From Candidatus Micrarchaeum acidiphilum ARMAN-2 (GTDB taxonomy: Archaea > Micrarchaeota > Micrarchaeia > Micrarchaeales > Micrarchaeaceae), in assembly GCA_009387755.1 (NCBI GenBank), contig GG697237.1, forward strand, positions 36,657 to 100,656: a stretch of DNA of 64,000 bases, read 5' to 3'. Below, one piece after another: positions 36,596-45,292 of this stretch. The notes beneath the pieces were generated by a model that was not told the origin of the DNA, ran no database searches, and was given only the letters and a program-made list of their open reading frames with translations. A program made the translations under genes and the position numbers. How positions within the stretch are numbered: the first letter of the stretch is position 1; every line of letters begins with the position of its first letter.

Positions 36596-36668
36596 TGCGA
36601 TTGCCGGGATTTGGACCCGGGTTACCGCCTTGGCAAGGCGATGTCCTACCAGGCTAGACTACAATCGC
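36596..36668 (-). tRNA. tRNA-Gly(GCC)
   Basis: 73 nt. Acceptor GCGATTG/CAATCGC, a short D arm, anticodon stem CGCC/GGCG with loop TTGCCAA (anticodon GCC), and T arm CCGGG/CCCGG all pair. The discriminator is A and CCA is not encoded. No intron. Confidence 0.93.
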
Positions 36669-36797
36669 AAATAGCAATCAGCCGAAAAAGCCGCAATGCA
36701 GAGTTATTGATTAAAGAAATTATAAAAACATTTTCATTGCCAGAGGGCATAAGAAGCAGGCGCTGCGGCCGGAGTTCCCGGACGCAGCATGTTGATA

Positions 36798-37715
36798 TTA
36801 CACGACTACCTTTTCTCCAGGCACACGCCTGAATACCTGCACGTCGCCCACGTGGTCTGCGGCAGTCATAAACCTGGTAAGGCGCTCTATCCCAAAGCCT
36901 GCGCCTGCCGAAGGTACAAAACCCTTCTTGAGCTGCTCTATGTAGGCATCGTATATGCCAAGCTCGAGCTTGTCCCTGCTCATTCTCTTCATTATTCTGC
37001 CGTATTCATATTCGCGCTCTCCTCCAGAAAGGGCTTCCCCATAGCCCTTCGGGTATATCAGGTCGTAGTTGAGGTAGTGCCCGGGTTCCGAATCGTCCTC
37101 CCTTTCATAGAATTCCCTTTTGTGGCACAGAGCCCAGAATGGCTGGTCGTGCGACATCGACGCCTTTGACTCCCAGTCCTGCCCGTATTTCGCCTCTAGT
37201 TCATGGGTGGTGTATCTTTTGAAGGGCGGTCTGAATTCGAACGGCTCAACCCCAAGCCCAGAAAACACGCCTGCGGCTCTTGAATCAGCCTTTATCGCTG
37301 CGCCGAGCTTTCCTAGAAAGCCTTCCACCACCCGTATGACATCGTCCATTTTCGCGTCCTTGATCTCGAAATCAAGCTGCGTAAACTCGAAGAGGTGCCG
37401 CCTTGTGCTTCCCCTTTCTGGGCGCTCAAGCCTTATGTTCGGCGAGAGTATGAATATCTTCTCAAGATCCTTCACTGCGATCTGCTTGTGCAGTATCATT
37501 GAGTTCATCGTGTACAGCCTTTCGCCTCCGTATTCTATCTCCGGCGTCTTCACTATCGAAGAGCCTGGATCCGGCCCAAGAGGGTCTGTACTTTTTCCGA
37601 GAACTACAGGAAGCAGCTGCACGAAGCCGCTGTCGTGAAAATAATCGACGGCAAACCTTATTATGGCGCTCTCTGCAGTCACTCTCAGCTTTAGCTTTTT
37701 GTCCATACCTTCCAT
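36798..37715 (-). CDS. Archaeal asparagine synthetase of the AsnRS/AspRS fold
   Basis: 305 residues: a class II synthetase catalytic core without the N-terminal anticodon-binding domain. Motif 2 reads IRLERPERGSTRRHLFEFTQLDFEI and motif 3 GAGFGIERLTRF. Such stand-alone archaeal proteins (AS-AR, characterised in Pyrococcus) make asparagine from aspartate and ammonia. Distinct AsnRS and AspRS genes are elsewhere in the window. ATG 37715 or 37706 is the start. It is divergent from an Lrp/AsnC regulator, which suggests control by that protein. Confidence 0.82.
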   Translation of the reverse strand: MEGMDKKLKLRVTAESAIIRFAVDYFHDSGFVQLLPVVLGKSTDPLGPDPGSSIVKTPEIEYGGERLYTMNSMILHKQIAVKDLEKIFILSPNIRLERPERGSTRRHLFEFTQLDFEIKDAKMDDVIRVVEGFLGKLGAAIKADSRAAGVFSGLGVEPFEFRPPFKRYTTHELEAKYGQDWESKASMSHDQPFWALCHKREFYEREDDSEPGHYLNYDLIYPKGYGEALSGGEREYEYGRIMKRMSRDKLELGIYDAYIEQLKKGFVPSAGAGFGIERLTRFMTAADHVGDVQVFRRVPGEKVVV

Positions 37716-37794
37716 GCAATCACGCACAGATAGTGCGGTTTGTGCAATAAATACTTTTTCCTTAATATGCTGGAATTTTTGCAGTATTTTTAGG

Positions 37795-37810
37795 AACATA
37801 TTTATATGTT
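37795..37810. promoter_or_regulatory. Inverted repeat over the Lrp-gene TATA box
   Basis: AACATA-TTTA-TATGTT is a perfect inverted repeat that contains the TATA box of the regulator gene, centred 26 nt before its ATG. An Lrp-type dimer bound here would block TBP, as in known archaeal autorepression. Inferred from position and symmetry. Confidence 0.5.
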
Positions 37811-37828
37811 ATTGGAAAAAATACAATC

Positions 37829-38260
37829 ATGGATGCAATTGACGAGGACATAATATATGCCATAGATTCCGGCAGCATAAGATATTCTCGGATAGCGAAA
37901 AAACTGGGCATCCCGCTTTCTACTGTTCATTTCAGGGTAAAGAGGCTTGAGAGGGACGGCATAATAAAGGGTTACAGGGGCGATATAGACTGGAGGAAGG
38001 CCGGCCTGGGCCTCAATGCATTCGTATTTATAAATATAGATGTGAGCCTGCTGAAGCGGATAGGAAAGACGCAGGACAAGCTTCTCAAGGAGCTGCTCTC
38101 CATCAAGTATGTAAGGGAGGGATATGTGGTAACCGGCGACTCAGACATACTGCTCAGGGTCATGGCGAAGGACACTGCGCATTTCAAGGAAATCCTTCTT
38201 AACCACATAGACACGAAGGAGGGCATCGTAAAGACCGATACCATAATGATTTTGGAGTAG
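37829..38260 (+). CDS. Lrp/AsnC-family regulator
   Basis: 143 residues. N-terminal helix-turn-helix (RYSRIAKKLGIPLSTVHFRVKRLERDGIIKGYRGDIDW) and a C-terminal RAM effector domain (VREGYVVTGDSDILLRVMAKDTAHFKEILLNHI). It senses small molecules, commonly amino acids. Divergent from the asparagine synthetase and upstream of the 2-oxoacid dehydrogenase operon, it could regulate either. Probably leaderless. Confidence 0.88.
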   Translation: MDAIDEDIIYAIDSGSIRYSRIAKKLGIPLSTVHFRVKRLERDGIIKGYRGDIDWRKAGLGLNAFVFINIDVSLLKRIGKTQDKLLKELLSIKYVREGYVVTGDSDILLRVMAKDTAHFKEILLNHIDTKEGIVKTDTIMILE

Positions 38261-38321
38261 GCGTCCAATGCAAAATGCAAATAAGTAAATAATTTTCAAT
38301 TGATTGTTATGCGGTGCTGGA

Positions 38322-39395
38322 ATGATAAAGGAAGCCTTCACTGGTAAAATATATTACATGCAGGTGATGGATGAGGAGGGCAACGTCGACCTTTCGCTGA
38401 TGCCGAAGGAACTCGATGACAAAGCACTTCTGAACATGTACATGCTAATGAGCAAGGCGCGCAGCCTTGACGCTAAGCTGCTCAGCCTGCAGAGGCAGGG
38501 CAGGGCCCTTACCTATGCGCCGCTTGTCGGCGAGGAAGCCACGCAGATAGGATCAGCCCTCGCATTGCGAAAAGAGGATTTCGTCGTCCCTAACTTCAGG
38601 CAGCATGCAGTATACATGACGATTGGCGTTCCAATAGAGAAATTTATGGAGTACTGGAAGGGTTATGAGGAGGGCGATGTAATGCCAGAGGGAGTAAACG
38701 CCACTCCAGTCATCGTACCTGTAAGCACGCAGATGCCGCATGCGGCAGGCATCGCCTATGCATACAAATACAAGAAGAAAGATGGCGCCGTGCTCACATA
38801 TGTGGGTGACGGAGGCACCTCCGAAGGAGATTTTTATGAGGCCATAAACTTTGCCGGAGTGTTCAAGGCTCCCCTTGTTGCCATAATAGAGAACAACCAG
38901 TGGGCGATATCTGTGCCAAGGTCCAGACAGAGCGCGGCGCAGACTCTGGCGCAGAAGGCTATTGCCGCAGGCATAAAAGGGCTGCAGGTTGACGGCAACG
39001 ACGTGATTGCGGTATACAAAGCCACCAGGGAGGCGCTTGAAAATGCAAAGGACGGTCCGACATTGATAGAATGCATAACCTACAGGCTAAGCATGCACAC
39101 GACAGCAGACGACCCCGAAAAGTACAGGGATGACAGCGAAGTCGAGAAATGGAAAGCCAGGGACCCGATACTCAGGCTGAGGAAATACCTTGAGAAAAAA
39201 GGCTTGTGGGACGACGCAAAGGAAAAGGAGATGAGCGACAGGCAGTCTAAGGAGATAGACGAGGGCGTGGCCGCGGCGGAAGCGTTCAAGCCGGATCCCA
39301 AGGCAATGTTCGAGAATATATACAGCTTCATGCCTCAAGTGCTCAAGGACGAGGAGGACGAAGCCCTGGCAGCAGGGTTCTGGGAAGGGAAGTAG
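38322..39395 (+). CDS. pdhA: 2-Oxoacid dehydrogenase E1 component, alpha subunit
   Basis: 357 residues. The thiamine diphosphate motif GDGGTSEGDFYEAINFAGVFKAPLVAIIENN is intact, with the PdhA N-terminal region (LVGEEATQIGSALAL...VPNFRQHAVYM). It decarboxylates a 2-oxoacid with the beta subunit. ATG 38322 follows GGTG by 6 nt. First gene of a four-gene operon; pyruvate or branched-chain substrate cannot be decided. Confidence 0.92.
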   Translation: MIKEAFTGKIYYMQVMDEEGNVDLSLMPKELDDKALLNMYMLMSKARSLDAKLLSLQRQGRALTYAPLVGEEATQIGSALALRKEDFVVPNFRQHAVYMTIGVPIEKFMEYWKGYEEGDVMPEGVNATPVIVPVSTQMPHAAGIAYAYKYKKKDGAVLTYVGDGGTSEGDFYEAINFAGVFKAPLVAIIENNQWAISVPRSRQSAAQTLAQKAIAAGIKGLQVDGNDVIAVYKATREALENAKDGPTLIECITYRLSMHTTADDPEKYRDDSEVEKWKARDPILRLRKYLEKKGLWDDAKEKEMSDRQSKEIDEGVAAAEAFKPDPKAMFENIYSFMPQVLKDEEDEALAAGFWEGK

Positions 39396-39403
39396 GTGAA
39401 AAC

Positions 39404-40369
39404 ATGAACGTCAATATGGTGGGCGCTATAAACAATGCCATTGAACTGTGCATGAACGAGAACAAGGACATGGTCCTGCTCGGAGAGGACATTGCAAAGG
39501 ACGGCGGGGTGTTCAGGGTAACTGACGGCCTGCTGCAAAAATTTGGCGAAGACAGAGTGATAGACACGCCGCTTGCGGAATCAAGCATAATAGGCGCATC
39601 GATAGGCATGGCCCTTGCAGGAATGCACCCGGTGCCAGAAATACAGTTCGCTGGATTCATGTTTTTGGGATTCAGTCAGCTGATAAACCATGCCGCAAGG
39701 TACAGGGCAAGGACAAGGTCTTCTATGAAGGTGCCCATGATTGTGAGGACCCCGGTAAGCGGCGGGATAAGGACATTGGAGCACCATTCCGAGAGCCCGG
39801 AGGCCTTCTACGCCCACGTAGGAGGGCTTATCGTGGTAGAGCCTTCGAACCCGTATGACGCCAAGGGCCTTTTCATGAAGGCCGCGCATCTTGACGATCC
39901 GGTGCTGTTTTTTGAGCCCACAAAGCTCTATAGGCTTTTCAAGCAGGAGATTCCTGAAGGCCCATACGAAGTAGAGATAGGCAAGGCAAACATGGTAAAC
40001 AGCGGTGACAAGCTTACGATAATCACATATGGGACCATGGTCAGCGAGGTAATGGACGTGGTAAACGAGAGAAAGCTGTCTGCAGACGTGATAGACCTGC
40101 GCACGATAAACCCGCTCGACGAAAAGACCATACTCGAAAGCGTAAAGAAGACGAAAAGGGCCATGATAGTGCACGAAGCGCCGCTGAGCTTTGGAGTCGG
40201 GGCCGAGATAGCCGCGCGCATATCCGAGAAAGCCATGTACGACCTTGACGCCCCTATACTCAGGGTCGCCTCGGACAGCTTTCCATATCCGTTCCCGGGC
40301 AACGAACAGCATTATATACCTAACAAGAAAAAGATATCAAGCTATATTGACAAGCTGCTTTCTTTTTAG
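39404..40369 (+). CDS. pdhB: 2-Oxoacid dehydrogenase E1 component, beta subunit
   Basis: 321 residues. Transketolase pyrimidine-binding region (MVLLGEDIAKDGGVFRVTDGL, then DTPLAESSIIGASIGMALAGMHPVPEIQF) and the C-terminal domain (DVIDLRTINPLDEKTI...HEAPLSFGVGAEIAA). Forms the alpha2-beta2 E1 with the preceding gene. GGTG is 5 nt before the ATG. Confidence 0.93.
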   Translation: MNVNMVGAINNAIELCMNENKDMVLLGEDIAKDGGVFRVTDGLLQKFGEDRVIDTPLAESSIIGASIGMALAGMHPVPEIQFAGFMFLGFSQLINHAARYRARTRSSMKVPMIVRTPVSGGIRTLEHHSESPEAFYAHVGGLIVVEPSNPYDAKGLFMKAAHLDDPVLFFEPTKLYRLFKQEIPEGPYEVEIGKANMVNSGDKLTIITYGTMVSEVMDVVNERKLSADVIDLRTINPLDEKTILESVKKTKRAMIVHEAPLSFGVGAEIAARISEKAMYDLDAPILRVASDSFPYPFPGNEQHYIPNKKKISSYIDKLLSF

Positions 40370-40380
40370 CGGTGCTCGAA

Positions 40381-41619
40381 ATGAATGAGATAAAATTTGT
40401 TGATGTCGGAGAAGGCATTACAGAGGGGCACATACAGAAGTGGCTGGTCAAGGACGGGGATGAAGTCAAGGAAGACCAGCCCGTTGCGCAGATAGAGACC
40501 GACAAGGCTGTTGTTAACATTCCTTCTCCAACCTCCGGGAAGATAAAGATAAACGCCAAGGAAAACACCGACGTGAAGGTGGGCAGCACGCTGGCTTATG
40601 TGGGAAACGCCGATGAGCTGACGAAGATTTCTGGCGCTGCTGCTGAAAATCCGCCTTCGCCAAAAGAGCCTGCAGAGGCGGCGCCAGTTGCAAAGTCTGT
40701 TGCTCCGTCCGCTGCAGAAAGCGGCGCTGCAAGGGAGATACTCGCGGCGCCCTCGGTGAGAAGGCTGGCTGAGCAGCTCAAGGTCGACCTATCAGCAGTG
40801 ACCGGTACGGGGCCCCACGGAAGGATACTTGAAAATGATGTAAGGGCCGTGGTTTCTGCAGCGCAGCCAAAGGCTCCGTACAAAAAATTTTCCGAAACGC
40901 TTGAAGAAAAGCACAGGGACATGATAGAGCGGGTCCAGCTGTCGCAGACCAGGAAGGCCATATCCAGGAACATGGAAGCGTCTTGGACCATACCGCGGGC
41001 TTCGCACATGGACCTTATAGATGCTACAAGCCTTTACGGCATTGTGTCTAAGGAGGCGCAGAGGGTAACGAAGGAGTTTGGCATCAAGCTTTCCTTCCTT
41101 CCGTTCATAATAAAGGCGACCATAGAGGCATTGAAGGAATATCCCAACTTTAACGCGAGCTATGACCACGAGACTTCCGAGGTCCTTGTAAAAAGGTACT
41201 ACAACATAGGCCTCGCCGCGGAGGCCGCGGACGGGCTGAAGGTCATAGTGCTCAAGGACGCCGACAAGAAAAGCATTGTAGAAATAGCGAAGGAAACGGA
41301 CGCGCTGCACAAGAAGATTCTTGACAATACGATAAGCGTCGAGGAGATGCAGGACAGCACCTTTACCATAACAAACGTTGGCAGCCTTGGCGGAGGATTT
41401 CTGTCCGTGCCTATGATAAACTACCCTGATGTTGCAATACTGGCTGTGCATCTGATAAGGGATATGCCAGTGGTAAAGGACGGCGCAGTTGCTGTCGGCA
41501 AGGTGTTGCCGTTTACCATAACTTTCGACCACAGGGTGGTTGACGGTGCAGATGCCGTGAAGTTCGGCAACGCCCTGAAGGGCTATTTGGAGGATCCGGA
41601 GTTCCTTGACATGATTTAG
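40381..41619 (+). CDS. pdhC: 2-Oxoacid dehydrogenase E2, dihydrolipoyl acyltransferase
   Basis: 412 residues. One lipoyl domain (lipoyl-lysine in ETDKAVVNIPSP), an Ala/Pro linker, a peripheral subunit-binding domain (APSVRRLAEQLKVDLSAVTGTGPHGRILENDV) and the catalytic core with DHRVVDGADA. It carries the acyl group to CoA. ATG 40381 follows GGTG by 6 nt; GTG 40372 is part of that signal. No lipoate ligase is seen in the window. Confidence 0.94.
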   Translation: MNEIKFVDVGEGITEGHIQKWLVKDGDEVKEDQPVAQIETDKAVVNIPSPTSGKIKINAKENTDVKVGSTLAYVGNADELTKISGAAAENPPSPKEPAEAAPVAKSVAPSAAESGAAREILAAPSVRRLAEQLKVDLSAVTGTGPHGRILENDVRAVVSAAQPKAPYKKFSETLEEKHRDMIERVQLSQTRKAISRNMEASWTIPRASHMDLIDATSLYGIVSKEAQRVTKEFGIKLSFLPFIIKATIEALKEYPNFNASYDHETSEVLVKRYYNIGLAAEAADGLKVIVLKDADKKSIVEIAKETDALHKKILDNTISVEEMQDSTFTITNVGSLGGGFLSVPMINYPDVAILAVHLIRDMPVVKDGAVAVGKVLPFTITFDHRVVDGADAVKFGNALKGYLEDPEFLDMI

Positions 41620-41627
41620 GTGGTAGA

Positions 41628-42992
41628 ATGGTAATGGGCTCGCTTCCAGAACGGGTTGACCTGGCAGTTGTGGGAGGAGGAGTAGGAGGATATGTGGCAG
41701 CTATACGGGGAGCCGAACTTGGGATGAGCGTCGCGATAGTCGAAAAGGAGAAAATGGGCGGGCACTGCCTTAACTATGCGTGCATACCGTCAAAGACCCT
41801 CATACACATCTCTGACATACTGGAAGAGATAAAGGGTTCTGCCAAGTTCGGTATATCTGTGGAAGGCGCAAGGATAGACCCGAAAATCATGTATAACTGG
41901 CGCATGGGAGTTTCGGAAAAGCTCGAAAAGGGCGTCGAATTCCTGTGCAAGGCGCACAAGATAGAGGTGATAAAGGGCAATGCGTCGTTTGCCTCGAGCA
42001 CCCAAATACAGGTAAGCAACGGCGTTTCGTTCGATTTCAAGAACGCGGTAATAGCCACGGGCTCGGAGCCGGCAAAACTGGGCGGATTTGATTTCGACGG
42101 GAAAACGGTAATAGACTACAAGAAGGCGCTAATGCTCGATTACATACCGCACACAATGGCAATAATAGGCGCGGGCTACGTTGCTGTAGAGTTGGGCATG
42201 CTATACGCCAAGATGGGCACAAAGGTTGACATAGTCGCAAGGTCTGATATTTTGTCAAGATTCGACCAGGATGCGGTGGCTCTGGTCAAGAAACGGATGG
42301 AAGCGCTCGGCATAAAGATTCACAGGGGCGTGCTTCCAACAGCATTGGAAGGAAACACGGTAAAGCTGAGCGACAATTCCGAGATCGAATCCGAGCTTAT
42401 AGTGGTGGCAGTGGGCCTCTCCCCGTTTACCTACGGCCTTGGGCTGGAGAATACGAAGGTAAAGCTTGATGAAAAGGGTTTTGTGAAAGTCGGCGCGGAC
42501 CTGAGAACTGACGACACGAACATTCTGGCCATAGGCGACGTGATAGGCGAGCCCATGCTTGCCCATAAGGCGATACGGCAGGGTGTCGTGGCTGCAGAAA
42601 TAGCATCGGGGCAGGCCACGCGATACGAGAACAAGGTGGTGCCTGCAGTTGTATTTTCAACCCCGGAGATAGCCATAGCCGGAAGCGTGGCGCAGACCAA
42701 GGATGTAAAGGTTACTAAATTCCCGCTGTCTGCCCTGGGCAGGGCCATCGCTCTCGACACCGAGGACGGATTTGTTAAGATTGCATACGACGAAGAGGGT
42801 GTGGTGAAGGGGGTTGAAATCGTATCGCAGGACGCGAATGCAATGATATCCGAGGCGGCGCTGGCCATAGAGATGGGCGCCACCATAGAGGACATAGCAG
42901 ACACGATACACCCGCATCCCACGTACAGCGAAGCGGTGCAGGAGGCCGCCGAGGCGGCTTTCGGAAAGCCGGTGCATTTCTTTTACGGTTGA
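41628..42992 (+). CDS. lpdA: Dihydrolipoamide dehydrogenase (E3)
   Basis: 454 residues. FAD-binding VVGGGVGGYVAAIRGAE, redox disulphide GGHCLNYACIPSK (C-x4-C), NAD-binding IIGAGYVAVELG and C-terminal active-site HPHPTYSE. It reoxidises the E2 lipoyl group with NAD+. GGTG precedes the ATG by 5 nt. Last enzyme of the complete complex operon. Confidence 0.95.
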   Translation: MVMGSLPERVDLAVVGGGVGGYVAAIRGAELGMSVAIVEKEKMGGHCLNYACIPSKTLIHISDILEEIKGSAKFGISVEGARIDPKIMYNWRMGVSEKLEKGVEFLCKAHKIEVIKGNASFASSTQIQVSNGVSFDFKNAVIATGSEPAKLGGFDFDGKTVIDYKKALMLDYIPHTMAIIGAGYVAVELGMLYAKMGTKVDIVARSDILSRFDQDAVALVKKRMEALGIKIHRGVLPTALEGNTVKLSDNSEIESELIVVAVGLSPFTYGLGLENTKVKLDEKGFVKVGADLRTDDTNILAIGDVIGEPMLAHKAIRQGVVAAEIASGQATRYENKVVPAVVFSTPEIAIAGSVAQTKDVKVTKFPLSALGRAIALDTEDGFVKIAYDEEGVVKGVEIVSQDANAMISEAALAIEMGATIEDIADTIHPHPTYSEAVQEAAEAAFGKPVHFFYG

Positions 42993-42999
42993 TTGCAGC

Positions 43000-43734
43000 A
43001 TGAACTACGAAAAGGACTTCGAACAATTCTACACGGATACCTCCTTTGGAAGGATACACGGCATGGTGCACAGGGGAGAGGGAAAGCCGGTTGTGTTTCT
43101 GCACGGACTCGGCGCGTCGGCCAGGGCATGGAAGAAGCTCGTCGAGTTCCTGCCATCCGACTTTTATGCATGCCTTGTAGACCTTGTCGGCCACGGGCTT
43201 TCAGACGCCCCGGATATCAGGTACACGGTTGACATGCAGTCGCGCATGTTAGCAGAGCTTTTTTCCGGGCTAGGCATAGGCAACCCGTACCTTTTCGGAA
43301 ATTCCTACGGGGGCTGGATAGCGGCCTATTACGCCTCGTCGAATTCGGGGTACAGGGGCCTTATACTTGAGGATTCGGCAGGAGTGTTTCCGGACGATGC
43401 GGCCGATAGAAATCACAGGGAAGCGGCGGTTGAAAGCATGCGCAAGTACATAATGGAATCCGCAAATATAGACGTAGTCGAACAGATACTCAGGAACAGT
43501 GCAGAGGAGAAAAGCGCTTGGTTGACTAAGGAAAGGCTCTCCAAGATCTCGAAAAGAACAATGATACTGTGGGGTGGCGAAGACAAGATATTGGACAAGA
43601 AGTTCGCATACGTGTTGGGAGAGGGCATACCAGGCAGCATTGTGCATATAGTTGACGGTGCAGGCCACGTGCCGCACTACACTAATCCCGGCGAGGTTGC
43701 CGAGCTTCTGCTGAATTTTATAAGTTATAAATAA
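43000..43734 (+). CDS. Alpha/beta hydrolase
   Basis: 244 residues. VFLHGLGASARAWKKL forms the oxyanion region, the nucleophile Ser lies in FGNSYGGW and the catalytic His in GAGHVPHYTNP. It begins 7 nt after lpdA, so it is co-transcribed with the dehydrogenase complex. Related hydrolase domains are fused to E2-like proteins in bacterial acetoin operons, which hints at a linked thioester or diketone reaction. Substrate unknown. Confidence 0.83.
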   Translation: MNYEKDFEQFYTDTSFGRIHGMVHRGEGKPVVFLHGLGASARAWKKLVEFLPSDFYACLVDLVGHGLSDAPDIRYTVDMQSRMLAELFSGLGIGNPYLFGNSYGGWIAAYYASSNSGYRGLILEDSAGVFPDDAADRNHREAAVESMRKYIMESANIDVVEQILRNSAEEKSAWLTKERLSKISKRTMILWGGEDKILDKKFAYVLGEGIPGSIVHIVDGAGHVPHYTNPGEVAELLLNFISYK

Positions 43735-43795
43735 GTTTGCTACAAAATTATGCTGCGGAAAAGTTTAACCGCATCTTTTGACATCGTGTGATATT

Positions 43796-44530
43796 ATGGC
43801 AGATAAAGTTTACCCGTTGAGCTCTAAAGTGTACTATATAACAGAAAGCGATACCGAGACGCCGGAAGTGCAGATCGTGCGCATGAAGGCAAAGGACGGT
43901 ACAGCGCTGGATTTTGACGCCGGCATGTTCGCCATGATATCGGGAATTGAAAAAGGCACGGGCAAGCAGCTTGTGGCGCGCGCGTATTCCATAGCGTCCG
44001 AGCCCAAAGCCGAGTACCTGGAATTTTACATAGTAAAGGAGCACGACGGACACAAGTCCTACTTTACGGTAACAAAGCCCGGCGACGAGTACCTGGTCAA
44101 GGGCCCCTACGGGCAGTTCAAGTTCGTGCCGGAGCAGGAGAGCAAGGTCCTGTTCATAGCCGGGGGCACGGGCCTGGCGCCGTTCATGTCAATGCTCAGG
44201 CACATCAAACTGATAAAATCTAACACGGACGCCATACTGCTTTACAGCGTAAAATTCCCTACAGAGATAATAAGGAAAAGCGAGCTCGAGGCTCTCGAGA
44301 GCGAAATAGGCATGAAGATGATCGTCACTGTAACAAGGCCCCAGCAGGGCGACGGATGGACCGGCCAGACCGGCCACATAAATGCTGATATGATAAAGAA
44401 TTACGTTGCCGACCTGCAGGAAAGGACTGTCTACATCTGCGGACCGCTTGCATTTGTCAAGGCGGTAAAGGACGCGCTTGCTGCGCTCGGAGTTCCAAAC
44501 GAAAAGGTAAAGGCGGACGTGTGGGGCTAA
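43796..44530 (+). CDS. FAD/NAD(P)-binding oxidoreductase, ferredoxin reductase-like
   Basis: 244 residues. FAD-binding RAYSIAS, then a nucleotide-binding lobe (KVLFIAGGTGLAPFMSMLRHI) and YICGPLAFVKAVKDAL at the end. No iron-sulphur domain is attached. Relatives move electrons between NAD(P)H and ferredoxin, flavodoxin or oxygenase partners. ATG 43796 follows GTGATATT. Confidence 0.85.
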   Translation: MADKVYPLSSKVYYITESDTETPEVQIVRMKAKDGTALDFDAGMFAMISGIEKGTGKQLVARAYSIASEPKAEYLEFYIVKEHDGHKSYFTVTKPGDEYLVKGPYGQFKFVPEQESKVLFIAGGTGLAPFMSMLRHIKLIKSNTDAILLYSVKFPTEIIRKSELEALESEIGMKMIVTVTRPQQGDGWTGQTGHINADMIKNYVADLQERTVYICGPLAFVKAVKDALAALGVPNEKVKADVWG

Positions 44531-44584
44531 CCAGCCGGCCAGCGCCTTGCCTTATTCCTAATAAAAACAAAAAGTCCGGTGCTC

Positions 44585-45277
44585 CTATATCTTTTTGAGC
44601 CTGCTCTCAATTTCATCTATCGAAAGCTTGGTTGTAAGCAGCGGTATCTTTTCTATCTGCGCTATCTTTACCGCAAGCTTGTCTATGGTAGTCACATTAT
44701 GCACCAAAACAACTTTTGGCTTTATCGGCGCAACCCTTATTACAACCATCGGAGACCTGCCTGTGGAGACATGCTCGAATATGAAAACGCGCTCTGTTGT
44801 AGAGCCGAAAAGCTTTGGATACTCGGGAGGCGACATCTCCAGTATTACGCGCAGGCTGTCTATCTTTGTGTAGCCGAACAGGTTTATGGAGTCCAAGTAG
44901 TTTGGGTTCGCTATGACCTTGCCTTCCACTATCCTGTTCAGGTCTATGCCGCTTAGCGGGGATGTGAAATCGTGTACATAGTATGGGAGGGACTCCTCCT
45001 TGTTTTCCCCGACGAACTTTGACAGGCTTTGGCGCACCGAGCCGCCCGAGTTGCTGTCTATCTTGAACAGGGCTTCTACAAAGCGCCTTATCACGCCAAC
45101 GCCCGGGCTGAGACGCCTGTTGCTCTCGTAGTCGCTTATGGTTGAAGATGATATTTTTATTACCTTTGCAAGGTCGGCCTGGGTTATCCCGAAAAGTTCA
45201 CGCCACTTCTTCATGACGCTGCCGGGACTGTCAGAAAGAGTTATCTCGCCTGCAATCTTCTCTTCTAGTTCATCCAT
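44585..45277 (-). CDS. XRE-type archaeal transcriptional regulator
   Basis: 230 residues. An N-terminal helix-turn-helix (WRELFGITQADLAKVIKISSSTISDYESNRRLSPGVGVIRRFVEAL) is followed by a 130-residue archaeal C-terminal domain (ERVFIFEHVSTGRSPMVVIRVAPIKP...). This resembles the conserved archaeal COG1709 group. Target unknown. It is 15 nt downstream of a surface-protein gene on the same strand. Confidence 0.82.
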   Translation of the reverse strand: MDELEEKIAGEITLSDSPGSVMKKWRELFGITQADLAKVIKISSSTISDYESNRRLSPGVGVIRRFVEALFKIDSNSGGSVRQSLSKFVGENKEESLPYYVHDFTSPLSGIDLNRIVEGKVIANPNYLDSINLFGYTKIDSLRVILEMSPPEYPKLFGSTTERVFIFEHVSTGRSPMVVIRVAPIKPKVVLVHNVTTIDKLAVKIAQIEKIPLLTTKLSIDEIESRLKKI

Positions 45278-45292
45278 TCAATCAGCTTAATA

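Noticed and set aside
36596-36668. tRNA-Gly as an integration site
   Set aside because: No integrase gene and no repeat of the tRNA 3' end was noticed nearby; both flanks are ordinary genes.
39581-40312. Long reverse frame opposite pdhB
   Set aside because: Shadow of E1 beta; composition is not protein-like.
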